DNA of 64,000 bases from Pseudorasbora parva (taxonomy: Eukaryota > Chordata > Actinopteri > Cypriniformes > Gobionidae). The stretch is from positions 37,195,138 to 37,259,137 of the forward strand of contig NC_090191.1 of the NCBI RefSeq assembly GCF_024679245.1, in the 5' to 3' direction. The position numbers and the translations under genes were made by a program. The notes beneath the pieces were generated by a model. That model searched no databases and was not told where the DNA came from. It saw only the letters and a program-made list of their open reading frames with translations. Positions 36,300 through 52,580 of the stretch are shown here, one piece after another (position 1 is the first letter of the stretch; every line of letters begins with the position of its first letter).

Positions 36300-37810
36300 G
36301 CTTTGTATTCGCATTTTTAGTTCCAAATTAGTTCCTTTAGTTTCAAATCTTTGTTTTAATGACCAATGGGTTGTGGACAATATTAGCCATTATATTGTGC
36401 ATGGATCTGCACTTCTAGACGGAAACCATTTGGGTATCTTTAAAATATTAATTTTAACATACTACGATCGGGGATGCTCTAATTCTAATTTTGAATACTA
36501 TTTATGAGGGATAGTATGTGAATTAGCACACAATAATGGACTTGACTACTAAGGATTTGTTGCTTTTCGCGTGAGAAGCCTGCTCACGTTTAGACATTTG
36601 ACTAGATTTTGGAACAGAGCAGTTTAACTAAACACTTCCAATAAAATGAAAAAATAATGAAAAAATTCATTAAGAAAATACTTCCCCACGTTTTTAAATT
36701 CATGACATATACAATGCATGTGTGAGATTTTATAACTACTTCCTGTTATATAACCTTTCCATCTTGAAACCTTGTCTTCACAGACTCTCCACCAATGTGT
36801 TTTCACTATGCTAGGCTATGCATTAACCCCTGTCATTTAGCCACAAAGAGCAACTCATATGAGAGGCATGTCTGTTAAACATGGTGTTGGGCTGTTCCAC
36901 ACTAATATAATATGGGTGTGGATTTAATAACTAGCCATTGGTTAGTCCCATAAGACACTGACAGCAATCCAGGAGACTGTTCTTCAAAGAGCCCAGCTGC
37001 TTTAATGGCATACTGATGGAAACCCAGTTTATGTTTGGGTATAAGGCACAGTAAGTTGTTTGTGGGTTTTTAAACCAGTGAGGTGTTGAATATTTTCATT
37101 GATGATGTGTTGTGCTTATGCTCAACAGGCATTGCTTGGATAGTGTTTAGAGCCTAGACCACAAAGCAATGCTTTGTAAACCAATTCAAGTGAATTTTCA
37201 TGCTGCAGCATTTTTGTGGTGGCCAAAGAAAGATGTGACCTTGGGTTTCCATGCTTCCATGCTTCATTTAATAAGAGTGCCCATTTGAGGCTGTTCAGCA
37301 TAGCACAGTCAGTGCACATGTGTTTGGAACAGTTTGGCATCTGTCCATCTATCAGTAGAAGTGATGTCAGTAGGGACGCTTGATGTATTCTGAGATTATT
37401 TATGTAGCCTGTTTGACTCTTACAGAGACCTTCCTGTCCCTGGGAACAGGCACTGCTCTTTGATTGATGTGCACACGCAAACTCACAAAAACATTTATAT
37501 TTTTCTGCATGTCTTTTGAACTGTTTGCCTCTCAGTTCTTCTGTTTTTTGACTTTCACAAAGGAATCGCTGCATTGTTGAATTTTCATAAACAATGTTAT
37601 TTTCATGGCGGCTAAGAATCACTCTTTGACATTTTAAAAACTTGCACATGAATAGTGCATTCACAAGACTTACATTGTTGTTGGCATCATTACAATATTA
37701 TTTTGAAAAAATACAATGCATATTTTCTGTGTAAATAAAGCCATTTTTTGACATTTATTTTACATATTTTTACATTTGAACGCTTAACAATTTTTAGAGA
37801 AACATTAAAA
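36300..37810. other. ninj2 intron; unassigned
   Basis: Contains a long minus-strand frame, 37664-37122 (180 codons, Cys-, Lys- and Ser-rich), with no recognised family; see findings. Nothing else is supported. Confidence 0.4.
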
Positions 37811-37817
37811 ACCCCTT

Positions 37818-37818
37818 G

Positions 37819-37888
<70 letters not shown>
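37818..37888. repeat. (GT)n microsatellite
   Basis: About 35 GT units ending in TATGTATATGTATATA. Confidence 0.98.
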
Positions 37889-37892
<4 letters not shown>

Positions 37893-37899
37893 ATATGTA

Positions 37900-40286
<2,387 letters not shown>

Positions 40287-40309
40287 TACAGGCTTTGTAA
40301 TGTTTTGTA

Positions 40310-40850
40310 TTTGTAATGTTTTTGAAAGAAGTTTCTTCTGCTCATCAAGCCTGCATTTATTTGATCAAAAATACAGAAAATCATATTGAACAACATGTAT
40401 TGTGATATATTATTAGAATTAAATAATTGGTTTTCTATTAATTATACTTTAAATGATCATTTATTTCTGTGATGGCCAGTCTTCATGATCCTTCAGAAAT
40501 CATTCTAATATGATGATTCATTTTCAAAGTTGGAAACAGTTCTGCTGCTTAATATTTTTTCATAACCTGTGATACTTTTTTATAATACGTTGATGAATAA
40601 ATAAAAAAAAGCAAATGTTTTAAAAATAGAATTTTTTTGTAACAACAATATACACTACTGGTCAGTAATTTGGGGTCAGTCTTTTTTTTCTTGTTTAAAA
40701 AAAATAATAATAATAATTTTATTCAGCAAGGATGTGTTAAATTGATAAAAAATGATAGTAAAGGAGATTTTATAAATTTGAAAATATGTTTTTATTTTGA
40801 ATAAATGCAGTTCTTTTGAACCTTTTATTCATCAAATATATTTGGCCTGT
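40310..40850. repeat. Two adjoining copies of the GGGGTCAGT dispersed repeat
   Basis: 40321-40655 shows AAGCCTGCATTTATTTGATC, GATCCTTCAGAAATCATTCT and CTGCTGCTTAATATTTTTTC. A second, partly inverted copy begins at about 40652 with ACACTACTGGTCAGTAATTT and includes ATTCAGCAAGGATGTGTTAA and AATGCAGTTCTTTTGAACCT. Both belong to the family seen at 22390 and 27568. Confidence 0.65.
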
Positions 40851-40859
40851 ATATATGAT

Positions 40860-42126
40860 AAAAAATATATCAAAGTGTATATTTAATTAATTGTAAATTA
40901 AATGGAATTTTACACTTGTGTATTTCTTACATTTAATTTTACATTACATTCAATAAAACAAAACTCATTAACAGTTGACTCATTGAAATCTTTTTTTCAC
41001 ACTCCTTGCCACGACACACAGGCAAGCTTTGTGAAACACTTGTGCAACATCATAACACAGATTTGGTCTGGTCCAGTCCAGTTTATCTGAGGATATGCTG
41101 TCATAGGGAGGGACAACACAGGGAGCTCAGGGCAGATATAGAATAAGCGAGGGAGGAATGGAGAGAGTGTAAAAACAGAGTGATAAGATGGTGCTTGAAA
41201 ACTGAACTGACAAACACAGACCTCCGCCCTGAGCTCAGGAACCTGCTCCACACATCCTCTGCTCTTCCATTTACATTTCAATCTCCCCTTTTCTCTCTTT
41301 ATTATTGTTTCCAGGACAGATAGGGACAGAGAGAGCCCTGAGCCGAGTGCTGCAGATAAACTGTTTATCAAAGGACAGAGGAGAACAGCGTGTGTGTGTG
41401 TGTGTGTGGCTATTGTGCATTCTGCATGTCATTTCTAAAGCAATTTTTGGAGAGTGCGTGTGTGTGTGTCATTGCTGGACTCGTCCTGGGTTCAAACCGA
41501 ACATCATGACCCATTTTGTCTCTGAATCGCTGTATCCCAATAAAGCCGAACACACTCACACACATTTGTAAATGAGGACAAACAGACTTATATTGTTTTT
41601 ATATAAACAATATGCTTTTATATAAAGCTACTATAAATATAATATCAAAAAATAACTGTAACAAGTTATTTTATTGTGTTAGAATAATTTTTTGTGTGTT
41701 TTCCAGCTGAGGACGTCCCTGAATGTCCCCAAAGGGACATTTGGTTATATTTAGTTCACTTTTGGGGACAATTTTTTCTCCTAACTAGTTTAGTTCACAC
41801 ACACATTCCCAATCCGCTCACATCATGTTGTTACTTCAATGACAAGCCACCAGGGCACCATATCGGATCATTTACTTGTCCTTGTGTCACTACAGGAAAT
41901 ATAAAGGATGTTTGGTGGGTTCATGGAAAAAAGAGAAGGTACAAGGTAGGAATTTTATCCTGAAGCATTAAGTGTAAAGTAAACATTTCCTGTTCTATAA
42001 CTCCTTTTTGACTCATTGGTATGACAAGCGGACCAGGGTCAGGGATGATATTTGCATGAATTCTTTAAGAGCAGCATCTCCCTTGGGCTCCATTATGACT
42101 TTGAACAGTCTTGTACTCTGCCAAAC

Positions 42127-42174
<48 letters not shown>

Positions 42175-43655
42175 TTATGACCCCCCAGAAGATGAGTTTA
42201 TTGCTCAGATGTTGCTTTTCCAATCTCATTTAGGTCTTACTTATGCCTTTACATTAAATGTATCTCCTAAAAACGAATTAAAATAGACACAATTGAAACA
42301 AGTGTTGATATATTGCAGTACAAATATTAAAAAGGTAAGCGATTTCTGAGAAACACTCTTTATATCTGAAATCAACCCAAACACACACACATTGTGCATT
42401 CATGCATTTTGCATGTGATGAATTGCATTGTGAAAAAATGCACGTACAATGCAAATATGGGTCGTGATGTTTTGGTCTTTTTTCAGCATATAGCATTTGG
42501 ATTGTTTCAGTTTATTGTGGGCTTGTTCTTGTTCGCTGTTTTTATAGCAAGATCTGGCAACACGAATGAGTCGAGGCTCATACCGCTTTCCCTGCGATTT
42601 CTCGCACCGCATATAAACATAATATATATGCACATAAAATATTTCAGTTTTTAGTTCATGTCTGGATCTTTAATGTGGTATTCATAAAAGTTGATAAAAT
42701 TAACATATAAGTAGATATACACATTTAAAATATTTAGTCTTCTCTTCACGTAAAAAAAGAAATAGTAATGACTCATCCTGCTCTCAATCATTTTGTCCAA
42801 TCAAATGCTTTCTAGAATGAGAATGTCCCTCCCACTTGTACAAACTAAATCTATCATTACAAAGCAGCAAATCACGTTCATGTCTATGATGTAAATACAA
42901 AGCTGTTACCATGCCCTTCTCACTCCAACTTTCTGTTTTAATGCAGGAAATGTATTTTCTCCTATGGGTTCAGTCATTCCACAGTGTTATTTTTGTTCAT
43001 GACGGCAAGAAGAAGGGCATACCCAAAGAATATGAGTGAAAAGAGTCACAGTTTAACATAAAACACATTTCCAACTTTTCTGACCTAGTGCAGTGAACTC
43101 TGGGAAGTGAAAAATGGAGAAATATAGTCATCAGGAGTCAGACAGAAATAGTGAGGGGTTTTGTGGGCAGATGAATCTTATGTTTGCCTTCATATGTGTG
43201 TTAAAGAGAAAATAAACTGGGTTTGGTGTGTGACATGTACGGACTGCATTGTATTTGGTGAGCCACGACCTCAAAAGAAGAACCATTTCACTATTTCTGC
43301 ATTTAAATTGTCTTTTTCCCAGCCTCTATTTAGCCACATCCGCTTGACAAATTCAAATGAAGTCAACCACACAGTTAATACACAAACCCTTTCCTCTGCC
43401 TGTGTGAAAACAACACACACGTTCCCAACCTCCCATATGAACACAATAGCAGCAGTAGTGACACACTGGAGAGTCACAGTGGCAGGAAGTCAGTGCAGGT
43501 GATAGTCTGTTTATGAGAAACTCTTTTTAATAGTTTATGACAGATGCACAGTGTCGTTTCAGAGACACGTATTCTAAAAGGAATGAATCAGAATTGTTGA
43601 AAGTGTTTTAACGATTTATAGCTATATTCAGTCACACTTTAGGGTCCAATTCTCA
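40860..43655. other. ninj2 intron; no gene seen
   Basis: Contains (GT)n microsatellites at 41391-41408 and 42129-42172 and a dispersed-repeat-like patch near 41690-41770 (GTCCCCAAAGGGACAT). Frames overlapping these are repeat artefacts. Confidence 0.5.
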
Positions 43656-43661
43656 CTCTTA

Positions 43662-44507
43662 AAGGTGCCCTAGAATGAGTTGAAACAATATGTTAAGTTG
43701 TTCTCTGATATCTACATAGAGGGTATGTGGCTTATTTAAGGGCAAAATTGTCCAGATACAGTTTTACAGGTCTATTTACAACCCTAGAAATTGTCCCTAG
43801 GATGTAATGCTCTGTTTTTGCCTTATTTGGAAGAGTCATTAATATTAAAATTAGAGCTCTGCTCTGATTGGCTTATTTCAGCAACTCACAGCTCACAGCA
43901 GTTCAGTTGTTCAGCGAAGCGGCTCGTGAATCCTGACCGTCCTGACAGAACACTGAACACAGAACACAGACCGACTGAATGACATTTTAAGCAGAACATC
44001 TCAAATGGAGATTGATAAAATGCATCTAACTTATTTATTGGTGTTTTCAGATCATCCGTGCGCGCGAGAGAGCAAGATTTTGTGCACATGGTTGCCAGAT
44101 TGGACATGTTTAGTTAAAACACTTGATGGTATACATGTTCTTTTCACAGAGAATCTTGATTGGGGGATTTAAATGACTGAAACCTGGCAACCGCAAGCAC
44201 GACTGCTCTTCTTTCCCTCAGGCAAAACCAAAACCAGTGGTTTTTGTTCAAGTTTTTATTTTTTTAAATACATTTTAGACCTTTCTTTTTCGACCTTTAC
44301 CTATTATTTAAGACGGTAGTTATTAATGGGATAGTTTACCCAAAAATGAAAATTACAACATGATTTACTCACCCTTAAGCCATAGGTGTATATGAGATTC
44401 TTCTTTCAGACGAATACAATCCTGGCTAATCCAAGCTTTATAATGGCGGTGAATCGGAGCCCAAAATCATCAATTATAAAAGTAATCCACACGGCTTCGA
44501 GGGGTTA
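43662..44507. repeat. Two dispersed repeat fragments
   Basis: 43662 on starts AAAGGTGCCCTAGAATGAG, a terminus style shared by many cyprinid repeats. A second fragment at 44328-44505 starts GGGATAGTTTACCCAAAAAT and includes CGGTGAATCGGAGCCCAAAA; its right end was lost where the tetranucleotide array begins. Limits are approximate. Confidence 0.45.
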
Positions 44508-44734
<227 letters not shown>

Positions 44735-44739
44735 AGTGA

Positions 44740-46345
44740 CCATGTGATCATCATTTATCATCAGTCTTTGTGATTATGTCAGTGTGTTAGCGTGAGGATG
44801 TGTGTCATGAGGTCATGCAGTTCTTTAGGTGTGACAGCTGCCGCGGGCTCAGTGGGCAGGGAAGGGGCGTGTCCCATCACACCCTCTCTGCCTCCACTTT
44901 CCCTGTGTTTGATATGAAGTAAAGATGTTCCAGTGTTTATAGCAACTGTCATTATAAACATAGCGTGACCCTCTACCAATCTAAACAGCCCACAATATGC
45001 CCCACGGATAACTTCACTTAGACGTAGAAAGAAATCTGTTATTGCACAAATGCAGACATGCTGTCAGTGATAAAAGGCCCAGTTTTATTGGTTTATATAG
45101 ACTAAAACCGTCCATGTGAGGTTTGTTAAACATACTCTCAAAAGCACTTATTTTCTCAATGAGGGAATAAACATCAGTTTGACATCAGATTTATACTTAC
45201 TGCAAGTGATAAAGTATAAAGGCCTTCAGTGTCCTGGTTAAAAAAACACCACATAACAAAGTTACATTACACTACAATGAATGCTACTACCACAGAATAA
45301 AAAGTTAATAACTGAAACTTACATGATAGTTTGTCAGATCCAAATGAAGATGAAGCTAGATTAATTGTTAATCATCTTCAAACAAACATATAGTGGTGTT
45401 TTGTTCCATAAAGCTGCAATCCCTTACTTTTTATCCCTTAATTTAAAAAAATTACATTTTTGAGCAAGTACACTTGCCAGTGTTCATCTCTTTACCTTAG
45501 CCTGATTCACAGCGGTAAACTTGTAATAATGTGTTATAATTTTAGTGGTACTGGTGGATTTCCACTGGAAATTCAAGCATGTCACTGTTAATCTATGCGT
45601 CATTATGTGACATATACATAAAGAGGGAGTCTGGCTAGTAGTAGTATCCAACCAATTCTCACTCCCACGGCGTCAAAATCAAGCATGGTCAAGTGCCTTC
45701 CGCATCACAATGAAGACGCTAAAGGTACCTCTAGGCGTCACTATATTACCCCTAGGCGGATCATTTATAGCCTTTTCTCACAGCAGCTGAAATAATTAAA
45801 CTTATTTCGCTGGTGGATTGTAATCCAGAAAGGTCCATATGACATCAATCAATGAGATTCACCCATAGTCAAAAGCAAATATTAGACTGTACAGAAATTT
45901 AAATCTACAGTAACGCTAATACACATGTAGTCATGCAATTCTGATGTTGTTAACATTAACAATTTGAGAAAGAAGTATAACAATAATAATGAAAATGATT
46001 TGCACAGTTTGATGTGATGTGAGCTAAGTGATCTCTAGATGTAATCACCGTTGGTAGCATGGTTTTATTGTAATGCTTTTTTTTCTCATTTGGTCAGAAC
46101 AAAAGTGGCAGACATTTTACTTACTAGTTCAAATGACATGCTCACGTAAAGATGATAATGTCACAAATAACTGCAACTGCAGGTTTTAAACCGAGATGGC
46201 GACATTGGTTGAGTGAAGAATACAATGACTCACTTTTAAAAGCGGTGGATTGGTCATCTCATTTCAGAAAAGTAACCATTATAAAAATGGACTGTGAGGT
46301 GTATATTGCTGGATTTTTTTTCTTACTTTGGATGCTTTTTTACTC
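44740..46345. other. ninj2 intron; no gene seen
   Basis: Only short chance frames. No recognised exon or element. Confidence 0.5.
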
Positions 46346-46353
46346 CTGATGGT

Positions 46354-47929
46354 CAGTGTTAATTTCGTTGACGAAGACTATGACGAAAAATATTCGTCAA
46401 CTAACCTTTTTCACGGACGAAAACTAAATAAAAACTAAATAAAAAGTCAGATATGATGACGAAGAACGTGACGAAATATAACTGGCACTTTAGTCAACGA
46501 ATAAAAATGAGACGAAAATATATGGGAGGGACGAATGGAGATTCATAAGATGAATCATAAGTACTCTTTTTGTGGGCCGTGTTGGGTAGAAACGTAGAAA
46601 TCCAATCAGAGCGAATCTTTGAGGGTAGGTTGATCTATGCAGAAGCAGCCGAGAGCCATTTAAAAAAGCCGCGGCAAATGCAAGCGCAACAGCTAAACAA
46701 ACGCAGCAGCAGTTACACAGAAAAGACAGAACAGAAATGTCAGAGGCACATGAGTTACATGCCAAAGCACGCACGCCAAGTTTATTTTATCAGATAAACC
46801 ACCGTGTTTCCGCTAGCTGCTAAACTTGGAATAAAATAGAACCTAAAGAAAACCACGTCTGACCTGTATTGATTAGACCAGCGTTTCCCAGCCGGGGTGC
46901 CGTGTAAAACGCACTTCCACCGCGGTCCATCTTACATCTGATGATGACGCATCTTTGATATGGGTTGTAACTTGAAAATAATGCTTTATGTATGTTTCTG
47001 TCGATGGATACATGTGCTGGCTCCTCAGTGATAGGCTACACTACAACAACGATAATAAAATAAAAACTGCCAAAATGGTTTCTCTTTGTAAACTGTGTTC
47101 AATGCATGCGAGTGCTGCCGTTTGTCCAGTCATTTCGCCGTCCTCACCCGGGACGGGTATACGTATATTCGCCAGAAGACGCGAATGAGAGCGCGCGCGC
47201 GCTGTGTGAAGATCTGTCATCCGAGAGCGCGCACGCGTCCCACAGCGCGCAAATATTCAGTTATCGTTCAAGTCTTGCGCTTGAACGGACAAACTCATAC
47301 AAAAAGTATGTCAACATGTCCATCTTGTTAAGTATCCAAGCAGACATAGTCTGAATATGCCTTAAGTGAACTTTATACAGTCGAGAAAGACGACGCATAC
47401 CCCTGTCTTAAAGGGGCAGCAACCTTTAATGTCAAAGAAAATATGAGGACTCACTGCTCTTGATTGAATAGCTTGTGTAAGTTTAATAAGGATTAATCTT
47501 TCATTTAAACAGTTAAATAAGTAGTTATTTTACATTTGATTATTTATTCTATTTCTCTACCTAAAACTAACGTTAGACCTACATGAAAAACAGGAAATGC
47601 ATTGTTCATTTTATCAGTATCTTTGCTTAATAGAATTTATTTATGCTACTGCTTGTATTTAAGTTATTTGCTCTTATCTTCTTTATTTTTAATAGTCCTT
47701 TATTCTGTGAACATAGCAAATACCGAACCGTACTGAAACCGTGAACCTAAAACGTTATACAAACCGACCCGTGAGACTAAGACTAAAACTCTTATGATAT
47801 TTAGTCGACTAAAACTAGACTAAGACTAAAAGATTTCAGATGACTAAAATGGGACTAAAACTAAATGGTGTGTTATTCAAAAGACTAAGACTAAGACTAA
47901 ATCTGAATTTGCTGTCAAAATTAACACTG
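46354..47929. mobile_element. Non-autonomous hAT element, 1576 bp, exact TSD
   Basis: The terminal inverted repeats CAGTGTTAATTT and AAATTAACACTG are perfect over 12 bp. A perfect 8-bp target duplication, CTGATGGT, flanks them at 46346-46353 and 47930-47937. The subterminal regions are built from short direct motifs (ACGAAGACTATGACGAAAAA on the left; repeated GACTAAGACTAAA on the right). The interior is unusually CpG-rich around 47140-47280 (GAGAGCGCGCGCGCTGTG). Short frames inside (46570-46797, 47095-47354) do not show a transposase domain. Confidence 0.93.
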
Positions 47930-47939
47930 CTGATGGTTG

Positions 47940-50782
47940 CTTTTCTGAAACGAGAGCCTCGATGATGTATGTGGCTGACGAATGTGACGTAGACTTTGAA
48001 ATGAGACAAAAAACAGTCCCTTGTTTTGTTAGTGAATTGTTTAATGTGTTTAAACAAATGGAGACAGCAGGTCGCAATGGGCTTGCCAAAAGATAGACGC
48101 AATGCCGCAACAGAAACTAAACTGTAATCCTACCCCAAACCTAACAGGCAGCTTACTCAACCAGTTGTAAAGATACAGATCCCCACTCTTGAATACATCA
48201 GGTGGTGATTCAAGAAGAGAATGATTGAAGGGAATGATTCACTCATGAAGGCAAGTCACGCAAGTCGCCACATACTGGTAACCATTTAGCTGGATTGTTT
48301 TTCCATTTATTCTGCGCTTTAAATTATGTACATTTCCCATTTTGAGTCTAACATTTATTTTTCTACTAATATAATGTACCATATTAAGCAAAGCAAAGTT
48401 GAACAGGGCAATATAAATATGAAATATTGACTCTCTTTTTTATGATACATCTTTAAATGTTTGTAATGCTTCGAGTGAGTGTAATGTTGTAATACTCCAT
48501 GTGTTCTTTGTCCCCTACAGTTGCTGGGAAACTTAGGTTTACTGTATCCAACATTCCCAGAATACTGTGGGCCCCAACGGACCTGTCAACACATTCCTAA
48601 AGCTCCATTCTCTCTCTAATTGGCTGAAATCTCATTGCATCCTGGTCCCGATTGGCTCACCGTTGACAGTTCTGAGGCAACATATAACTTTACCAGCTCT
48701 GTTTACGTGGCTCCCATGTTGCCATGACGGCATTGATGGTTAACGTTGCAATACAGTGGGAGTTTTGACAGTTCTGACATATTGTTATGTAACTGCACAT
48801 GTTGATTGATTTTGACATTTCTTCACATCCATCATACAGACGCTCATATTTTTATCTCAGATTCAGGGCAGAGAAATATGAGGCCAAATGTCATGCTATA
48901 CATATTAACTCAATACTAGGTTATAGTATGCCTTAAGGGCAAAATATAATGCAGGTCTTGACATTTTGCACTGTAGCTGCAGATCAGGGAGTACAGTAGT
49001 TTTTATATCACCCCTTGTAGCCCTAACGTAAGAACCGGTTCTAAATCCATCGTCACGTTATCCTGGCATGTCAGAGCACAGAGCGACAGAAAAGTCATGT
49101 AGTCATAAAATCTCACAATATTATCATCGTAATATGAATCCCATAGAGACAAAAAGACCTTTGTTTTTCAGCACTCCCCATACCGCAATAAAGAGGAAAG
49201 GGCTTTTATGAGAATCTTTCATAAGTTACCATGCCTTTGGGGACAGCGTCGTTCCAATGCTTCCTTTGTTTTGAAGGATTTAACAGGGGTTACGCCATTG
49301 AAAGTAAACAGAATGTATTCTCAGTACATGCTGCTGCTGTTTTAAAGAGGCGACTGGCTCATACAGTAACTTGAAACTGAACGAATGAATGACAGAAAGG
49401 AAATAAAGAGCAAAATAGGTCTGACCCATGCAGCTGCCTGGCGATGGGACTGTTTCCTAACTTCAAAATGATACTTTTTAAAGTTTTCTAGAACAACAAT
49501 CCAGTCAGTGCTGGTGTTTTTTTCATTCACTTACAGTATTTTTCTCTTTTAAAGGGGCTATATGTAACATTCAGAAACCCTTGTTATTAGCAACACAGGT
49601 GGCCTTTAAGGTGTGTGTGTGTGTGTGTGTGAGCGAGCGTTTTTTCTCTTTTCTTTGGTGAACGAAGTGCTTTCAGACCAGCATAGGGGACTGAATGTTT
49701 ACAAGGACCCTCCTCCTTATCTGCACGTGTTGTGAGACGTGGTTGCCCAGAAAAGAGGAGTAAGAAGAAGACGGAGCAAAAAAAGTTATTTGTTTGAGTG
49801 AACCCTCCTCGCACTTTCCCATTTGCTATTGGACGTGGGAGCAGCCAATGAGTGGGTGGGGAGGTGGACTTCCTGTGGGCCAGCTACACGGGCCCCACAT
49901 GCAAAATATTCCTGACCTCTCCCATGGTGTTTATTTTAAAAAGAAAAAAGGAAAACGTTCCCCATCATTAAGGAAAACACCGAGCCTGTGCATGTGGTAT
50001 TTGGACGCTTGCCTGGTCTTCGTTTTACTGTGCCGTGATTGGTGGAGAAGATTCAGCTTTTTTTCTACAGAACAAGCTCTTCATGTCACATGTATGAAGC
50101 GTGCATGCTTGTTCTGATGGAGATAAGACGTCTGCTGGCATAAGCCCCAGTGTCACATGTATGTAGATGCTATCTCTCTCAGTACACATGTCTCTAACAG
50201 GTCCTGTAGACAGTGATAAGGGCATGTTAAGAGAGACAAGATTAAAAAGAGCAGTGATGAAACAGGAAGTGAAGTGCAAATGTTAAATTCATTTTGAGAT
50301 ATCATAGAAAGTGCACAAGATAGTGGATGATGACTTTTTAAAATAGTTTAGCATCCTCAGTGTTTATTTCACATTAGGCTGCATATTAGTTTTTTCCTGT
50401 AATGTGATTTTAGAAGAATTCATACATTATTTATTAATTTATTTTATAGTATCAAGTAATGAAAAAAAGAACGAAAGAAAATATTTAAATATATAGATGA
50501 ATATCTAGCGCCCCCAGGTTGTTTCTACAAAAAGAACATTGAAGATTGAAAAATTAACTGTAAAATGCTGCCATCTATTGGTAGCTTTAGTCGTCACAGT
50601 CATGACTCAGTTTCTCCTCAATGGTGCATTCATTTTTATCACAAACAACCTTAAAAATATCCATATTGCCTAGATTTTGTAGTGCATTTAATAAAGCAGG
50701 CCATTCTTATATGTTAAACATCAGTCATGCAATGCATATAAATCACAATATAGCTTAAGTGGTATCATTATGGTCTTTTTGA

Positions 50783-50848
<66 letters not shown>

Positions 50849-51809
50849 AATGAATATGTATATAGCCTACTTATATTTTTTGTGTATGAAATAAACTATT
50901 TACAGTATGTGTGGAAAAATGTGAGAATGTATTTGTTTAAGGTTGGAGTAAATATGTGGGAGTGTTTGTTCAGATGAGAACAGCGAGTGAAAGAAACACT
51001 CAGAATTCTAGACATAATGTGCTCATTGACATTTAAATGAGTTCTTGTGCCATTCGCACTGAGAACTTCTCTCACTTTGACGAATCTTATCTCATAGGGT
51101 ACAGATGTTGCTGGAAACCACTGATATTTTATTCTAAAGGTGAGGGTAGAAGGTCTCTTGTTTTTCTCAAATGAAAAAAAAGCTAGTACATTGTTAGGTG
51201 ACTTAATGCATATGAATAAGTTTGAGTCTAAAAATGCTCTGATATGATAGACCAAATAAGCAAAGATAGCACAGAAGCATATACCATAAAAATATATTGA
51301 ATAAGACATTGACAGTTTAATGCTAATTATATGTGAACAGCTTGTAACGAAACATAAAAAATAAGACCTTCCCCGACTTCCTATGTTGTCTATGCCTGTA
51401 TACTGAATTTTTTTTTTTTTTTAAGGACTTGGGATGTTTTTGGCAGGAAAACCAAAAGCATGTGACATTTGCACGCGCTGATGAGAGCCTCTTTTCAGTT
51501 CTGTAATAAAACATGAAACTAATGTTTATACAACATTGTGGAAAATTCCGAAAAATAGATCTAACTGTATAGAGTCTAGTCTTAAATATAGCCTACTTCA
51601 TAATCAAACTGTAATTTTAGTTACCTCATATGTCTACATGACGGCAGTGAATTGCAGATGCTTTCTTAACTGCAGTTTTTTCATCGCTTTCTTATTTTTG
51701 TTGTATGATTATTTTTTTATTGAGAGGAATGCATTCCACACATATTTACATGGTCATCTAAACATCGATACAGCAGCTGATGTGAGCATATCAGGGCTTT
51801 GAATCACAT
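47940..51809. other. ninj2 intron; no gene seen
   Basis: Contains a (TA)n microsatellite at 50787-50841, a (GT)n at 49612-49631, and a TTAAAGGGGCTATATGTAAC repeat-type terminus at 49551. No exon or intact element recognised. Confidence 0.5.
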
Positions 51810-51812
51810 TCA

Positions 51813-52199
51813 GGGCCTGTTATACACCCGGCGCAATGCTGTGCCAGACGCGATGCAAGTGTTTTTTGCTAGTTTCAGCCCGATGCAGTTATCATTTTCA
51901 CGTCCAGCACCATGTTGTTTAAATAGCATATGCACCTGCACCCGTCTGTTCTCCCATGTGTGTGCTGGTCTGAAAACCAGGTGTGTTCAGGCACATTATT
52001 GGTGCGTTGCTATTTTGAGGAACTTTTAAAGGGAATGGGAGATGAGACTCTGATTGGTTTGTTATGGCCAAAACACAGCCATGACTCATTAAGAACAACC
52101 CTATCAGACTGCGCCGGGCAGGCCGATTGCACCAACAATTTTTCTGTCTTTAAGCTAGCAAAAGTAGACCAATACGCTCAGATGGTTAAAATAGGGCCC
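51813..52199. mobile_element. PIF/Harbinger-like MITE, 387 bp
   Basis: The ends GGGCCTGTTATA and TAAAATAGGGCCC are inverted (GGGCCyrTTwTA). The 3-bp sequence TCA flanks both sides (51810-51812 and 52200-52202), the TSD size used by PIF/Harbinger elements. The interior contains CGGCGCAATGC and TGCACCTGCACCCGTCTG and no transposase. It lies only 170 bp upstream of ninj2 exon 52370 and could contribute intronic sequence near the acceptor. Confidence 0.75.
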
Positions 52200-52369
52200 T
52201 CAGTCTCTTGTGCACGCGTGCGAGCACGAGCAATAAGTTGATGGCTGCAGTTCACTTAACGGCCACCGGCGTTAAACTGTGCTAATAACAAGGGTTTCTA
52301 AATTTCCACTTTTATTAAATTCAATATTTAATTGAATATTTGAAATTAAAGTTGATTTCTCTCTCTCAG

Positions 52370-52580
52370 CCCGCAGAACCTCTAAACATGAACCACTATG
52401 CCACTAAGAAGACTATAGCAGAGAGCATGCTGGATGTGGCGCTGTTGATGGCAAACGCCTCTCAGCTGAAAGCCGTCCTGGAGCAGGGCCCTGAGTTCAA
52501 GTACTTCCTCACTGTCATCATCCTCATCGCTGCGTCACTCTTCTTCCAAGTGCTGGCAGGCGCTCTCTTCGTCAACATGG
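52370..52580 (+). CDS. ninj2: Ninjurin 2, exon with ninjurin motif and first membrane helix
   Basis: Ninjurins are small plasma-membrane proteins; NINJ1 oligomerises to rupture membranes in lytic death, and NINJ2 is an adhesion-linked paralogue. The exon follows a pyrimidine-rich acceptor (TCTCTCTCTCAG, ends 52369) in phase 0 and encodes PAEPLNMNHYATKKTIAESM, then LDVALLMANASQLKAVLEQG (the conserved amphipathic helices), PEFKYF, and the hydrophobic segment LTVIILIAASLFFQVLAGAL. It ends at ATGG/GTGAGC, splitting an Ala codon (phase 1). The NHYATKK and LDVALLMANASQLKAVLEQG blocks are ninjurin signatures. NINJ2 is preferred over NINJ1 because of the C-terminal exon and the WNK1 neighbour. Confidence 0.95.

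Noticed and set aside
46152..46349. Short frame next to the hAT element
   Set aside because: No domain; it ends at the hAT target site by chance.
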